A stretch of 21,724 nucleotides of DNA, taken from contig CATYVH010000032.1 in assembly GCA_958413765.1 (NCBI GenBank), positions 1-21,724 on the forward strand, read 5' to 3'. Made by a program: the position numbers and the translations under genes. Shown here piece after piece: positions 1-7,228 of the stretch; within the stretch, counting starts at the first letter, position 1, and every line of letters starts with the position of its first letter. This DNA comes from an uncultured Collinsella sp. Lineage in GTDB: Bacteria; Actinomycetota; Coriobacteriia; Coriobacteriales; Coriobacteriaceae. The notes below the pieces were generated by a model that made no database searches, was not told the origin of the DNA, and saw only the letters and a program-made list of their open reading frames with translations.

Positions 1-1267
1 CGACGCTGGCAAGCTCGGCGGCGGCAGCCTGGACGTCCTTCTCGAGCGCGCGGTGCGTCAGGAAGATGACCGAGCAGGCATCGCTGACGCCCGATTTGCC
101 GTCCTCGACCTGGTTGATGAGCGAGATCGAGATGTTGTGCTTGGCAAAGATGTCGACCGTCTCGGACAGGGCGCCCACGCGGTCGGCGACTTTCAGGCGC
201 ACATAGTACTTGGTCTGGAGCTCGTCCATGGGCTTAAAGGTGAGGTTGTGGCCATAGGGCTCAATCTCGGGCAGCGGAGCCACGCCGCGGCTGATCTGCT
301 CGGAGAGCGACAGGATATCGCCCACGACGGCGCTCGCGGTGGGGAAGGAGCCTGCGCCCGCGCCGTAGAACATGGTCTCGCCCACGGCGTCGCCTACCAC
401 GTAGACGGCGTTCATGGCGCCGTTGACCTTGGCGAGCATATGGTCTGCGGGGATCAGCGTGGGATGCACGCGAACGTCGACGCCAGCGTCGGTGTTGCGG
501 GCGATGCCGAGCAGTTTGATGGTGTAGCCGAGCTCGCGGGCCTGGGCGATGTCCTCGGCGCCGATGGTGCGGATACCCTGCTGGTACACATCATCGGTGG
601 TAACGCGGGTGCCAAAGCCGATGGAGGCGAGGATGGCCGTCTTGCTGGCGGCATCGAAGCCGTCGACGTCGGCGGACGGGTCGGCCTCGGCATAGCCCTT
701 AGCCTGTGCGTCGGCGAGCACGTCAGCGTAATCGGCGCCCTCGGCGTCCATGCGCGACAGGATGTAGTTGGTGGTGCCGTTGAGGATGCCGGCGATGGTC
801 AGGATCTTGTTACCCACCAGGTCGTGCTCGAGTGTGCTGACAATGGGGATGCCGCCACCGCAGCTGGCCTCGCACTTAATCTGCACGCCGCACGCACGCG
901 CCTTCTCGGCAAGCGTCTCGACATGGCGGCCCAGCAGGGCCTTGTTGGCGGAGACGACATGCTTGCCGTTCTCGAAGGCAGTGGTGAAGATCTCGGTTGC
1001 GGGATGCTCGCCGCCAATCAGCTCGACGACGATGTCGACGGCGGGGTCGGTGACGACATCGTGCCAGTCGCTCGTAAAGGCCTCGCGCTCAATGCCTGCC
1101 GCCTCGGCCTGCTCCCAAGCAAGCGCGCAGGCGCGGGTCAGCTTAAGGTCGATGCCGTAGGCTGCCAGGTACTCATCGTGGTGGCTCTTGATCAGACGGG
1201 CCACGCCGCCGCCGACGGTTCCCAGACCGATCAGACCGACGTTCACGGTGCGCAGGGGTTCGCTCAT
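1..1267 (-). CDS. hom: Homoserine dehydrogenase (3' end outside window)
   Basis: NAD(P)H-dependent reduction of aspartate semialdehyde to homoserine, the branch point to threonine and methionine; cytosolic. Reading the minus strand from ATG 1267-1265 gives about 422 residues without a stop before the window edge. The N-terminal Rossmann motif GLIGLGTVGGG lies at residues 11-21. The family signatures GILNGTTNYI and GYAEADPSADVDGFDAASK follow in the middle, then YGAGAGSFPTASAVVGD. The last ~80 residues read as an ACT domain (KVADRVGALSETVDIFAKH), as in the long, threonine-feedback-regulated homoserine dehydrogenases. The start is set by AAGGAG (1279-1274), 6 nt upstream. A long open frame on the plus strand over the same interval is only the antisense shadow. 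It is divergent from the liv operon. The C-terminal few residues cannot be seen. Confidence 0.96.
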   Translation of the reverse strand, partial: MSEPLRTVNVGLIGLGTVGGGVARLIKSHHDEYLAAYGIDLKLTRACALAWEQAEAAGIEREAFTSDWHDVVTDPAVDIVVELIGGEHPATEIFTTAFENGKHVVSANKALLGRHVETLAEKARACGVQIKCEASCGGGIPIVSTLEHDLVGNKILTIAGILNGTTNYILSRMDAEGADYADVLADAQAKGYAEADPSADVDGFDAASKTAILASIGFGTRVTTDDVYQQGIRTIGAEDIAQARELGYTIKLLGIARNTDAGVDVRVHPTLIPADHMLAKVNGAMNAVYVVGDAVGETMFYGAGAGSFPTASAVVGDILSLSEQISRGVAPLPEIEPYGHNLTFKPMDELQTKYYVRLKVADRVGALSETVDIFAKHNISISLINQVEDGKSGVSDACSVIFLTHRALEKDVQAAAAELASV

Positions 1268-1321
1268 AGATAACTCCTTCGTGCATCTTATGGATGGATA
1301 AACCGCTTAAAGGTTGAGTGC

Positions 1322-1327
1322 ATTCTA
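1322..1327 (-). promoter_or_regulatory. Candidate -10 element for hom
   Basis: The minus strand reads TAGAAT here, preceded by GC as in other -10-like elements in this window (compare TACAAT at 18185-18190). It would give a leader of about 45-50 nt. I see no good -35 at 16-18 nt. A perfect TTGACA on the minus strand lies further up (1448-1443) but has no convincing -10 at the right distance. Tentative. Confidence 0.3.
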
Positions 1328-1519
1328 GCGTGAACCGGGGGCGCGTGCTCGCCAGGCAACAGGAGCCGCACAAAACGGCACCCCCGAAACGCTGCGGAAA
1401 CATTGGAAACACGCTCGCTACAAACGGACTTCCGTAACAAACTGTCAACGTTTGCGCCATAAGGTTTGCCCTGTACCGCAAAACGGACGCGTCGCGGCCA
1501 GCGAAAAAAGGGGGACACC

Positions 1520-1651
1520 ATGTTTATTGAGAGCGGGAACGCTTGTAACAGAATGGAAACATTACTTTTTCATAATAAAGTGGCATTACTGCATAAACTG
1601 ACAGGAATACGCAGAATTATGGATAAATGGGCAAAACAAAAGAAAAGCTGA
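1520..1651 (+). other. Possible 43-codon leader ORF upstream of livJ
   Basis: In the 496-nt gap between hom and livJ, ATG 1520 follows an AAAAAAGGGGG Shine-Dalgarno-like run with 4-5 nt spacing and opens a 43-codon frame ending at TAA/TGA-bounded 1651. The peptide is basic and rich in Leu, Val and Ile in its middle (LLFHNKVALLHKLTGIRRI). That would be a natural composition for a branched-chain amino-acid leader peptide, but it has no tight run of such codons. The DNA is more AT-rich than the flanking genes, as promoter regions are. It may not be translated. The rest of the gap holds three GGAAACA(T/C) direct repeats (1396, 1405 and 1555) and the hairpins listed next. Confidence 0.2.
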
Positions 1652-1696
1652 AATAATCGCCACTTTTCTCAACTAAAGCGTCTACTATTTTGCGAA

Positions 1697-1742
1697 CGCC
1701 GAACACGGCGAAGGATGGCCTGTCGGGTAACCGAAACCCGAC
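1697..1742 (+). promoter_or_regulatory. Two tandem hairpins in the livJ 5' leader
   Basis: First hairpin: CGCCG (1697-1701), loop AACA, CGGCG (1706-1710). Second hairpin: GTCGGGT (1722-1728), 7-nt loop, ACCCGAC (1736-1742). Both stems are perfect. The second ends 9 nt before the GAGGAGAG ribosome binding site of livJ. No T run follows, so they are not a terminator. A role in mRNA stability or translational control of livJ is inferred. Confidence 0.5.
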
Positions 1743-1763
1743 GAGATTTGAGAGGAGAGCCGC

Positions 1764-2951
1764 ATGTCGAGCCTCACCGGTAAGTCATTGAACCCTGTTA
1801 TGAATCGCAGGAGCGTTATCGCGAGCGCAGCAGGTCTGGGGGCGATGTCCATTCTAGCTGGCTGCTCCTCCAACGGCGGCGACAGCGGTTCCGCGTCGGG
1901 CGACGCTTCGTTTAAGATCGGCACCATCGGCCCGCTGACCGGCGCCAACGCGTCCTACGGCAAGTCCGTTACACAGGCTGTCGAGCTTGGCTGCAAGGAT
2001 TTCTCGACTAAGGAGCTGCCGCTTGTCAGCAAGGCCGAGGACGACCAGGCCGATGGCGAGAAGGCCGTCAACGCCTTCAACACCCTGCTCGACTGGGGCA
2101 TGCAGGCCCTCGTCGGTCCGACCACCACGGGTGCGTCGGTCGCCGTTGCCGCAGAGTGCGGTAACGACCCCGAGACGTTCATGATCACCCCGTCCGCGTC
2201 CTCCGAGGACGTTACCAAGGGCAAGGATTGCGTCTTCCAGGTTTGCTTTACCGACCCCAACCAGGGTGTCAACGCTGCCAAGTTCCTGGCGCAGAAGTAT
2301 GCGGACGAGAAGTTCGTGCTGTTCTATAACTCCGGCGACGCCTATTCTTCGGGCATCGCAGACTCCTTTAAGGCCCAGGCCGCTAAGTCCAAGCTCGAGA
2401 TTGTCGACGAGGAGACCTTTAAGGACGACTCCGCCACGAGCTTTACCAACCAGCTGACCAAGGCCAAGCAGGCAGGCGCCACCATGATCTTTGCGCCGAT
2501 CTACTACACGCCGGCGTCCGTCCTGCTCAAGAACGCCAAGGACATGGGCTACGACGTCAAGATGATGGGCTGCGACGGCATGGACGGCATCCTGGGCGTT
2601 GAGGGCTTCGACACCTCTCTTGCCGAGGGTCTGCTGCTCATGACCCCGTTCTCCGCCGACGACGAGAAGAACGCCGACTTCGTCAACGCTTACAAAGATA
2701 AGTACGGCGATACCCCCGACCAGTTTGCCGCCGACGCCTACGACGGCGTGCATGCGGTGGTCGAGGCTCTCAAGGAGGCCGGCCTGGGTGTCGACGCCGA
2801 CCCCACCGAGGTTGCCGAGAAGCTTCCCGAGGCTATGCGCAACATTACTGTTGACGGTCTGACTGGCAAGCTCTCCTGGAACGACAAGGGCCAGGTCCAG
2901 AAGGACCCGACGGCGTACGTCATTACCGACGGCAAGTACGTACAGGCCTAA
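1764..2951 (+). CDS. livJ: Branched-chain amino-acid ABC transporter, substrate-binding lipoprotein
   Basis: Extracytoplasmic receptor of a LIV-type importer, expected to bind Leu/Ile/Val or a related amino acid and deliver it to LivHM. The 395-residue protein has an N-terminal signal with an NRRS twin arginine at residues 14-17, a hydrophobic stretch and the lipobox LAGC with lipidated Cys34. This suggests a membrane-anchored lipoprotein, perhaps Tat-exported. The mature part is a type I periplasmic-binding fold (Peripla_BP_6 type): FKIGTIGPLTGANASYGKSV opens it, followed by ALVGPTTTGASVAVA and APIYYTPASVLLKNAK. ATG 1764 is preferred because GAGGAGAG lies 5-12 nt upstream. An in-frame ATG at 1800 would give a more usual signal length but has no ribosome binding site. 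First gene of the liv operon. Exact ligand not determinable. Confidence 0.95.
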   Translation: MSSLTGKSLNPVMNRRSVIASAAGLGAMSILAGCSSNGGDSGSASGDASFKIGTIGPLTGANASYGKSVTQAVELGCKDFSTKELPLVSKAEDDQADGEKAVNAFNTLLDWGMQALVGPTTTGASVAVAAECGNDPETFMITPSASSEDVTKGKDCVFQVCFTDPNQGVNAAKFLAQKYADEKFVLFYNSGDAYSSGIADSFKAQAAKSKLEIVDEETFKDDSATSFTNQLTKAKQAGATMIFAPIYYTPASVLLKNAKDMGYDVKMMGCDGMDGILGVEGFDTSLAEGLLLMTPFSADDEKNADFVNAYKDKYGDTPDQFAADAYDGVHAVVEALKEAGLGVDADPTEVAEKLPEAMRNITVDGLTGKLSWNDKGQVQKDPTAYVITDGKYVQA

Positions 2952-2982
2952 TAGGCCGCCTTACATAGAGCGGTTTTGATCC

Positions 2983-3044
2983 CAAGCAGGGGAGGTTTTG
3001 GCCTTCCCTGCTTGCTTGGTATCTAGGGACGATGTAACGTCCCT
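2983..3044 (+). promoter_or_regulatory. Two hairpins between livJ and livH
   Basis: The 139-nt gap between livJ and livH contains a 13-bp stem (2983-2995 with 3002-3014, one G-U pair, 6-nt loop). A 7-bp stem follows (AGGGACG 3025-3031 with CGTCCCT 3038-3044), trailed by a weak GTTTCAT. Neither has a strong T tract. Hairpins after binding-protein genes in ABC operons are known to raise receptor mRNA relative to permease mRNA by partial termination or by blocking 3' decay. That role is inferred here. Confidence 0.6.
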
Positions 3045-3090
3045 GTTTCATACATCAACTGGAAACCTATTCGAAAGGGGGATGTGGAAC

Positions 3091-3972
3091 ATGACGGTCT
3101 TTATCCAATACCTGGTCAACGGCCTGTCCATGGGCAGCGTCTACGCCATCATCGCGTTGGGCTACACCATGGTCTACGGTATCGCCAAGATGCTCAACTT
3201 CGCTCACGGCGACGTCATCATGGTCGGTGCCTATGTCTCGTTCTGTGCCACGTCGTATCTCGGCCTCCCGGGCTGGGCATCTGTAGTTCTCTCTTGTGTG
3301 GTCTGCACGGTTCTCGGTGTTCTCATCGAGGGTCTGGCCTATAAGCCGCTGCGCCAAGCAGGCCCTCTGGCCGTTCTGATCACGGCCATCGGCGTGTCTT
3401 ACTTCCTGCAGAACGCCGCGCAGCTTCTGTGGGGCGCCACGCCCAAGAACTTCACTTCGCTCGTCACCTTCCAGGTGCCGGAGTTCTTGGCCAAGTTCAA
3501 CGTAAGCGCCGTCTCGCTCGTCACCATCGTCGCCTGCCTGGTTATCATGGCCGGCCTGATGTTCTTTACAGGTAAGACCAAGATGGGCAAAGCCATGCGC
3601 GCCGTGTCCGAGGACAAAGCCGCCGCTCAGCTCATGGGCATCAACGTCAACCGCACCATCTCGATGACGTTTGCCATCGGCTCCGCCCTTGCCGCCATCG
3701 CCGGCGTGCTGCTGTGCTCCTACTCGCCGGTCCTGCAGCCCACCACGGGCGCCATGCCTGGCATCAAGGCCTTCGACGCTGCCGTTTTCGGCGGCATCGG
3801 CTCCATCCCCGGTGCCTTTGTCGGTGGCATTCTCATCGGCATCATCGAAGCAATGGCGCAGGCATACATTTCCACGAGCCTTGCCAACTCCATCGTCTTT
3901 GGTGTTTTGATCATCGTCCTGCTCGTCAAGCCTGCCGGCCTCTTGGGCAAGTACGTCCCCGAGAAGGTGTAG
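3091..3972 (+). CDS. livH: Branched-chain amino-acid ABC transporter permease LivH
   Basis: Integral membrane permease, 293 residues, forming the translocation channel with LivM. It is strongly hydrophobic with about eight membrane segments. The N-terminus (IQYLVNGLSMGSVYAIIALG) is typical of LivH. The conserved cytoplasmic EAA-like coupling region is visible as GKAMRAVSEDKAAAQLMGIN (about residues 167-186), which contacts the ATPases. A family-typical FDAAVFGGIGSIPGAFVGG stretch follows. ATG 3091 is chosen over ATG 3082 and over longer in-frame extensions because AAAGGGGG (3074-3081) sits 9 nt upstream of it but directly abuts 3082. The stop touches the livM start, so the two are translationally coupled. 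Confidence 0.93.
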   Translation: MTVFIQYLVNGLSMGSVYAIIALGYTMVYGIAKMLNFAHGDVIMVGAYVSFCATSYLGLPGWASVVLSCVVCTVLGVLIEGLAYKPLRQAGPLAVLITAIGVSYFLQNAAQLLWGATPKNFTSLVTFQVPEFLAKFNVSAVSLVTIVACLVIMAGLMFFTGKTKMGKAMRAVSEDKAAAQLMGINVNRTISMTFAIGSALAAIAGVLLCSYSPVLQPTTGAMPGIKAFDAAVFGGIGSIPGAFVGGILIGIIEAMAQAYISTSLANSIVFGVLIIVLLVKPAGLLGKYVPEKV

Positions 3973-5061
3973 GTGAGCGTTATGAAGTTTCTTAAAGACA
4001 AGCAGACGCGTCACGACTTTGTCACGTACGCCATGTGCCTTGTGGCATTCGCCGTCGTGTTCTTTATGCAGTCCAACCATATGATCCCGCGCATGATCGC
4101 CGGTCAGTTGGTTCCCATTACGGCCTACATCGTCATGGCCATTTCCCTCAACCTCGTCGTCGGCATCGCGGGCGACTTGTCACTGGGCCACGCGGGCTTT
4201 ATGAGCGTCGGTGCCTATACGGGCATCGTTACCGCCGTCGCCCTCGAGAGCGCCGTTCCCTCCGATCCGGTGCGCCTTATCATCAGCATCGTGGTCGGCG
4301 CCATCGCTGCCGCCATCCTGGGCTTCTTGATCGGCATCCCGGTCCTTCGCCTGAGCGGCGATTACCTGGCTATCGTGACGCTGGCCTTTGGCGAGATCAT
4401 CAAAGAGATCGTCACCTGCCTCATTGTGGGTGTCGACTCTCGCGGCCTGCACGTGATCTTTAACATCACGGGTAACTCCACGATCGACGATCTGCACCTG
4501 CTCGAGGACGGCACCGCCATCATCAAGGGCGCCCAGGGCGCCTCGGGCGTGTCGACCTATTCGACCTTCCTCGCCGGTGCCATCCTGGTTATGGTCGCGC
4601 TCGTGATCGTGCTCAACCTGGTTCGCAGCCGTACCGGTCGTGCCATTATGGCCGTGCGCGACAACAAGATCGCTGCCGAGTCTGTGGGCATCTCCGTCAC
4701 CCAGTACCGCATGATCGCCTTCGTGGTTTCCGCTGCCCTCGCCGGTGCTGCCGGAGCCCTGTTCGGCGGTAACTTCTCACAGCTTTCCGCCACTAAGTTC
4801 GACTTCAACACGTCCATCCTCATTCTGGTGTTCGTGGTCCTGGGTGGCCTGGGCAATATGCGCGGTTCCGTTATCGCGGCGGCGCTGCTCACGGTGCTTC
4901 CCGAGCTGCTCCGTCAGTTCTCGGACTATCGCATGCTCATCTACGCCATCGTGTTGATCCTGGTCATGGTCTTTACGAACAATCCTCAGCTCAAGGCATT
5001 CTTCGCACGCGTTAAGGACCGTTTTGCTCCCAAGAAGGAGGTGGCAGCCGATGCCCAGTAA
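3973..5061 (+). CDS. livM: Branched-chain amino-acid ABC transporter permease LivM
   Basis: Second membrane permease of the importer, about 360 residues, with some ten hydrophobic segments and a hydrophilic loop near residues 155-185. Family landmarks are AISLNLVVGIAGDLSLGHAG, LRLSGDYLAIVTLAFGEI and the coupling segment GRAIMAVRDNKIAAESVGI. The C-terminus is charged (KDRFAPKKEVAADAQ) and cytoplasmic. The start given is GTG 3973, immediately after the livH stop and preceded by GAGAAGG. ATG 3982, preceded by AGGTGAG, is an equally possible start three codons later. Its 3' end overlaps livG by 11 nt. Confidence 0.93.
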   Translation: MSVMKFLKDKQTRHDFVTYAMCLVAFAVVFFMQSNHMIPRMIAGQLVPITAYIVMAISLNLVVGIAGDLSLGHAGFMSVGAYTGIVTAVALESAVPSDPVRLIISIVVGAIAAAILGFLIGIPVLRLSGDYLAIVTLAFGEIIKEIVTCLIVGVDSRGLHVIFNITGNSTIDDLHLLEDGTAIIKGAQGASGVSTYSTFLAGAILVMVALVIVLNLVRSRTGRAIMAVRDNKIAAESVGISVTQYRMIAFVVSAALAGAAGALFGGNFSQLSATKFDFNTSILILVFVVLGGLGNMRGSVIAAALLTVLPELLRQFSDYRMLIYAIVLILVMVFTNNPQLKAFFARVKDRFAPKKEVAADAQ

Positions 5062-5911
5062 GTTTGAGTTCAACAAGGGCAAGATGGTCCCGTATCCTTC
5101 TGGCGCCATCGTTCCCGATCGCGACCTGGGCCATCGCCCGGCTCTCGAGTGTATCCACCTGGGTATTGAGTTCGGCGGCCTCAAGGCGGTCGACGACTTT
5201 AGCCTGACCATCGGCAAGACCGAGATCGCCGGTCTGATTGGCCCCAACGGCGCCGGCAAGACCACGGTCTTCAACCTGCTTACCAAGGTGTACCAGCCCA
5301 CGCACGGCACCATCCTGCTCGACGGCGAGGACACCTCGGGCAAGTCCGTCTACCAGGTTAACCGTATGGGTATCGCCCGTACCTTCCAAAACATCCGCCT
5401 GTTTAACACCATGACGGTGGAGGACAACGTAAAGGTCGGCCTGCACAACCAGGAGCGCTACTCCGGTTTTGAGGGCGTGCTGCGTCTGCCGACGTACTGG
5501 AAGCACGAGAAGGCCGCCCATGAGCGCGCCATGGAACTGCTCTCCATCTTTGATATGGAGCATCTGGCAAACGAGCAGGCCGGCTCGCTGCCTTACGGCG
5601 CCCAACGTCGTCTGGAGATCGTCCGTGCGCTTGCCACCAACCCCAAGCTGCTGCTGCTCGACGAGCCTGCCGCCGGCATGAACCCGTCCGAGACCGCAGA
5701 GCTCATGGCGAACATCGTTAAGATTCGCGACACCTTTGGCATTGCCATCATGCTTATCGAGCACGACATGTCGCTCGTCATGAACATCTGCGAGGGCATC
5801 TGCGTGCTCAACTTTGGTAAGGTCATCGCCAAGGGCACGGCCGAGGAGATCCAGAACAACGACGCTGTTATTGAGGCGTATCTGGGCAAGCAGGATAAGG
5901 GGGAGAACTAA
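5051..5911 (+). CDS. livG: Branched-chain amino-acid ABC transporter ATPase LivG
   Basis: One of two cytoplasmic ATPases driving the importer; 286 residues. Walker A is GPNGAGKT. The LivG-typical MGIARTFQNIRLF (Q-loop region) follows. The signature is LPYGAQRR, Walker B is LLLLDEPAAGMNP and the switch histidine is in IEHDMS. A stretch of about 30 residues precedes the first beta strand, longer than in most LivG proteins. The family signature is usually L-S-Y-G-x-Q-R, so Ser-to-Pro and Gly-Ala are mild variations that occur in this family. ATG 5051 has AAGGAGG (5035-5041) 9 nt upstream, inside the livM 3' end; the coding regions overlap by 11 nt. The upstream in-frame extension lacks support. 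Confidence 0.95.
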   Translation: MPSKFEFNKGKMVPYPSGAIVPDRDLGHRPALECIHLGIEFGGLKAVDDFSLTIGKTEIAGLIGPNGAGKTTVFNLLTKVYQPTHGTILLDGEDTSGKSVYQVNRMGIARTFQNIRLFNTMTVEDNVKVGLHNQERYSGFEGVLRLPTYWKHEKAAHERAMELLSIFDMEHLANEQAGSLPYGAQRRLEIVRALATNPKLLLLDEPAAGMNPSETAELMANIVKIRDTFGIAIMLIEHDMSLVMNICEGICVLNFGKVIAKGTAEEIQNNDAVIEAYLGKQDKGEN

Positions 5912-6625
5912 ATGGCAGAGCCGATGCTTTCCGTCTACAACATCAACGTCTGGTACGGCGCCATCCACGCCATCAAGGACATCTCCTTTAACGTTAACGA
6001 GGGCGAGATCGTGGCCCTGATCGGTGCGAACGGTGCCGGCAAGTCCACAACGCTCAAGACGGTCTCGGGCCTGCTGCGCTCCAAGACCGGCTCCATCAAG
6101 TTTATGGGTGAGGACATTACTCATACGCCCGCCGATAAGCTGGTTGGTAAGGGCCTGGCTCAGGTCCCCGAGGGCCGTCGCGCCTTTTTGCAGATGACGG
6201 TCGAGGAGAACCTGGAGATGGGCGCCTACACGCAGCCCAAGTCCACGGTTGCTCCGGGCCTTGAGCGCGTCTACGAGCAGTTCCCGCGCCTGAAGGAGCG
6301 CCGTCGCCAGGTCGCCGGCACCCTTTCGGGCGGCGAGCAGCAGATGCTCGTTATGGGGCGCGCCCTTATGAGTAACCCCAAACTGCTTATGCTCGACGAA
6401 CCTTCCATGGGTCTGGCGCCGATTCTGATCGAGCAGATCTTCCAGATTGTCGAGGACCTGCACAAAGCCGGCACCACGGTGCTTCTGGTCGAGCAGAACG
6501 CCCAGATGGCGCTTTCGATCGCCACGCGCGGCTACGTGCTCGAGACCGGCAAGATCACCATGACCGGCACCGGCCAAGAGCTCCTGCACGACGATAACGT
6601 CCGCAAGGCCTATCTCGGTGGCTAG
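5912..6625 (+). CDS. livF: Branched-chain amino-acid ABC transporter ATPase LivF
   Basis: Second ATPase, 237 residues, the usual LivF size. Motifs in order: Walker A GANGAGKS (about residues 38-45), GLAQVPEGRRAFLQMTVEEN in the Q-loop/helical region typical of LivF, the signature LSGGEQQMLVMGRALM, Walker B LLMLDEPSMGLAP and the H-loop position occupied by Gln in LLVEQNAQ, as is normal for LivF. The start codon directly follows the livG stop, and AGGGGGAG in the livG 3' end acts as the ribosome binding site. Last gene of the operon; hairpins and a terminator follow. Confidence 0.96.
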   Translation: MAEPMLSVYNINVWYGAIHAIKDISFNVNEGEIVALIGANGAGKSTTLKTVSGLLRSKTGSIKFMGEDITHTPADKLVGKGLAQVPEGRRAFLQMTVEENLEMGAYTQPKSTVAPGLERVYEQFPRLKERRRQVAGTLSGGEQQMLVMGRALMSNPKLLMLDEPSMGLAPILIEQIFQIVEDLHKAGTTVLLVEQNAQMALSIATRGYVLETGKITMTGTGQELLHDDNVRKAYLGG

Positions 6626-6630
6626 GAGGT

Positions 6631-6654
6631 TCCGCCGTTCTACCGAACGGCGGA
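6631..6654 (+). terminator. Hairpin directly after livF
   Basis: Perfect 10-bp stem TCCGCCGTTC (6631-6640) / GAACGGCGGA (6645-6654), loop TACC, starting 5 nt after the livF stop. No T run follows, so it is more likely a 3'-end protection or pausing structure placed ahead of the terminator at 6698. Confidence 0.45.
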
Positions 6655-6667
6655 CCGGCCGACGCTG

Positions 6668-6768
6668 CGCGGGCACCAGAGCGACAACTTGTCATTCAAA
6701 GAGGGCGGCATGACCAGAAGGTCTATGCCGTCCTCTTTTCATGCCAATTTGTTCGCTCTGGTGCCCGC
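6668..6768 (+). repeat. Outer 16-bp inverted repeat enclosing the liv terminator
   Basis: The arm GCGGGCACCAGAGCGA (6668-6683) is exactly repeated in inverse at 6753-6768. The arms enclose the terminator hairpin at 6698-6738, so the transcript can fold into a roughly 100-nt nested structure. A nested arrangement also occurs after the aldolase gene (17990-18083). Confidence 0.7.
6698..6739 (+). terminator. Rho-independent terminator of the liv operon
   Basis: Left arm 6698-6715 pairs with right arm 6720-6738 across an AGAA loop, with one G-U pair and one bulged A. The stem is about 17 bp and ends in TTTT then C. The A-rich left foot (AAAGAGG) makes it usable from both strands, so it could also stop transcription arriving from the minus-strand operon at 8168-6951. 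Confidence 0.75.
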
Positions 6769-6811
6769 TCGCTGTCCGTCCTTTGCTTGCGGCGTTGCTT
6801 TGGTTCTGGCA

Positions 6812-6881
6812 TTTGACCTAGTCGCTGGGGACGTTCTTGAATGACTAGTCGTTTAAGAACGTCCCCAGCGACTAGGTCAAA
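6812..6881. repeat. 70-nt near-perfect palindrome (REP/MITE-like)
   Basis: The sequence is its own reverse complement around GACTAGTC (6843-6850). The outer 28 nt of each side match perfectly (6812-6839 region against 6854-6881), apart from a few G-T-compatible mismatches near the centre. Its left half contains CTGGGGACGTTCTTGAATGA (6825-6844). A 17-of-20 match to this lies at 8283-8302, and its first 12 bases recur at 8326-8337. I read this as a dispersed palindromic repeat; a role as a bidirectional terminator is possible, but there is no T tract inside a gene end. Confidence 0.75.
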
Positions 6882-6882
6882 A

Positions 6883-6948
6883 GGCTCCGAGCGCGGCGTG
6901 CTCACGCCCGTCGTGGTGCGCCCGAAGGGGGATGGCTGCTACGAGCTC
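6883..6948 (+). pseudogene. Possible scrap of a ParB-like (Spo0J/RepB) domain
   Basis: One plus-strand frame reads GSERGVLTPVVVRPKGDGCYEL. This resembles the conserved N-terminal ParB nuclease-fold segment (consensus like 'hGVLTPLlVRP..dGgYElisGhRR'). The similarity stops right after YEL, before the GxRR box, and no start codon, ribosome binding site or further ParB sequence is present. It sits between the 70-nt palindrome and the abrupt end of the minus-strand membrane-protein gene at 6951. The simplest reading is a leftover of an inserted or recombined element. It is short, so chance similarity remains possible. Confidence 0.35.
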
Positions 6949-6950
6949 GA

Positions 6951-7214
6951 TCATTTGCGAGGAGAAGACGAACCAGCCGTTGCAGATCCAATATGGATCT
7001 CGCCGACCTCGGCAAGCTGCTCGATGAGCGGAAGCCCTGTCGGGTCGTCTATTTCAACACCACCCAGAATGATGGTGTCATCGCGCAGGTCGATCTGTGT
7101 GTTGAACACAGCGAGGTTAAAGCCGGAGGCCACAAATCCGATAGCAGCCAGGACGAGCCCCGTGGCAACAAGCCCACCCGCTACGGCAAGGTAAATCTTT
7201 TTTACGCTGGACAT
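6951..7214 (-). CDS. Small membrane protein, probably a truncated third gene of the padR operon
   Basis: 87 residues from ATG 7214-7212, with AAGGAG (7227-7222) 7 nt upstream. Residues 5-32 form one transmembrane helix (KKIYLAVAGGLVATGLVLAA), followed by a short hydrophilic tail with repeated Asp/Gly. PadR-DUF1700 operons often carry a third gene with this kind of N-terminal helix followed by a beta-repeat domain (DUF4097-like). Here the frame stops shortly after the helix. With the palindrome and the ParB-like scrap lying directly downstream, loss of the C-terminal domain is likely but unproven. 14 nt separate it from the DUF1700 stop, so the two are co-transcribed. Function unknown. Confidence 0.7.
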   Translation of the reverse strand: MSSVKKIYLAVAGGLVATGLVLAAIGFVASGFNLAVFNTQIDLRDDTIILGGVEIDDPTGLPLIEQLAEVGEIHIGSATAGSSSPRK

Positions 7215-7228
7215 GTTTGCACTCCTTC

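Noticed and set aside
53..1273. 406-codon open frame on the plus strand
   Set aside because: It is antisense to homoserine dehydrogenase, whose minus-strand translation shows clear family motifs; the plus product is low-complexity Gly/Ala/Asp sequence.
3067..4080. 337-codon minus-strand frame rich in His, Asp and Gly
   Set aside because: Antisense to livH and the start of livM; the composition is an artefact of GC-rich codons read backwards.
5012..6676. 554-codon minus-strand open frame across livG and livF
   Set aside because: Shadow of two ABC ATPase genes with unmistakable Walker and signature motifs; high GC makes such antisense frames common.
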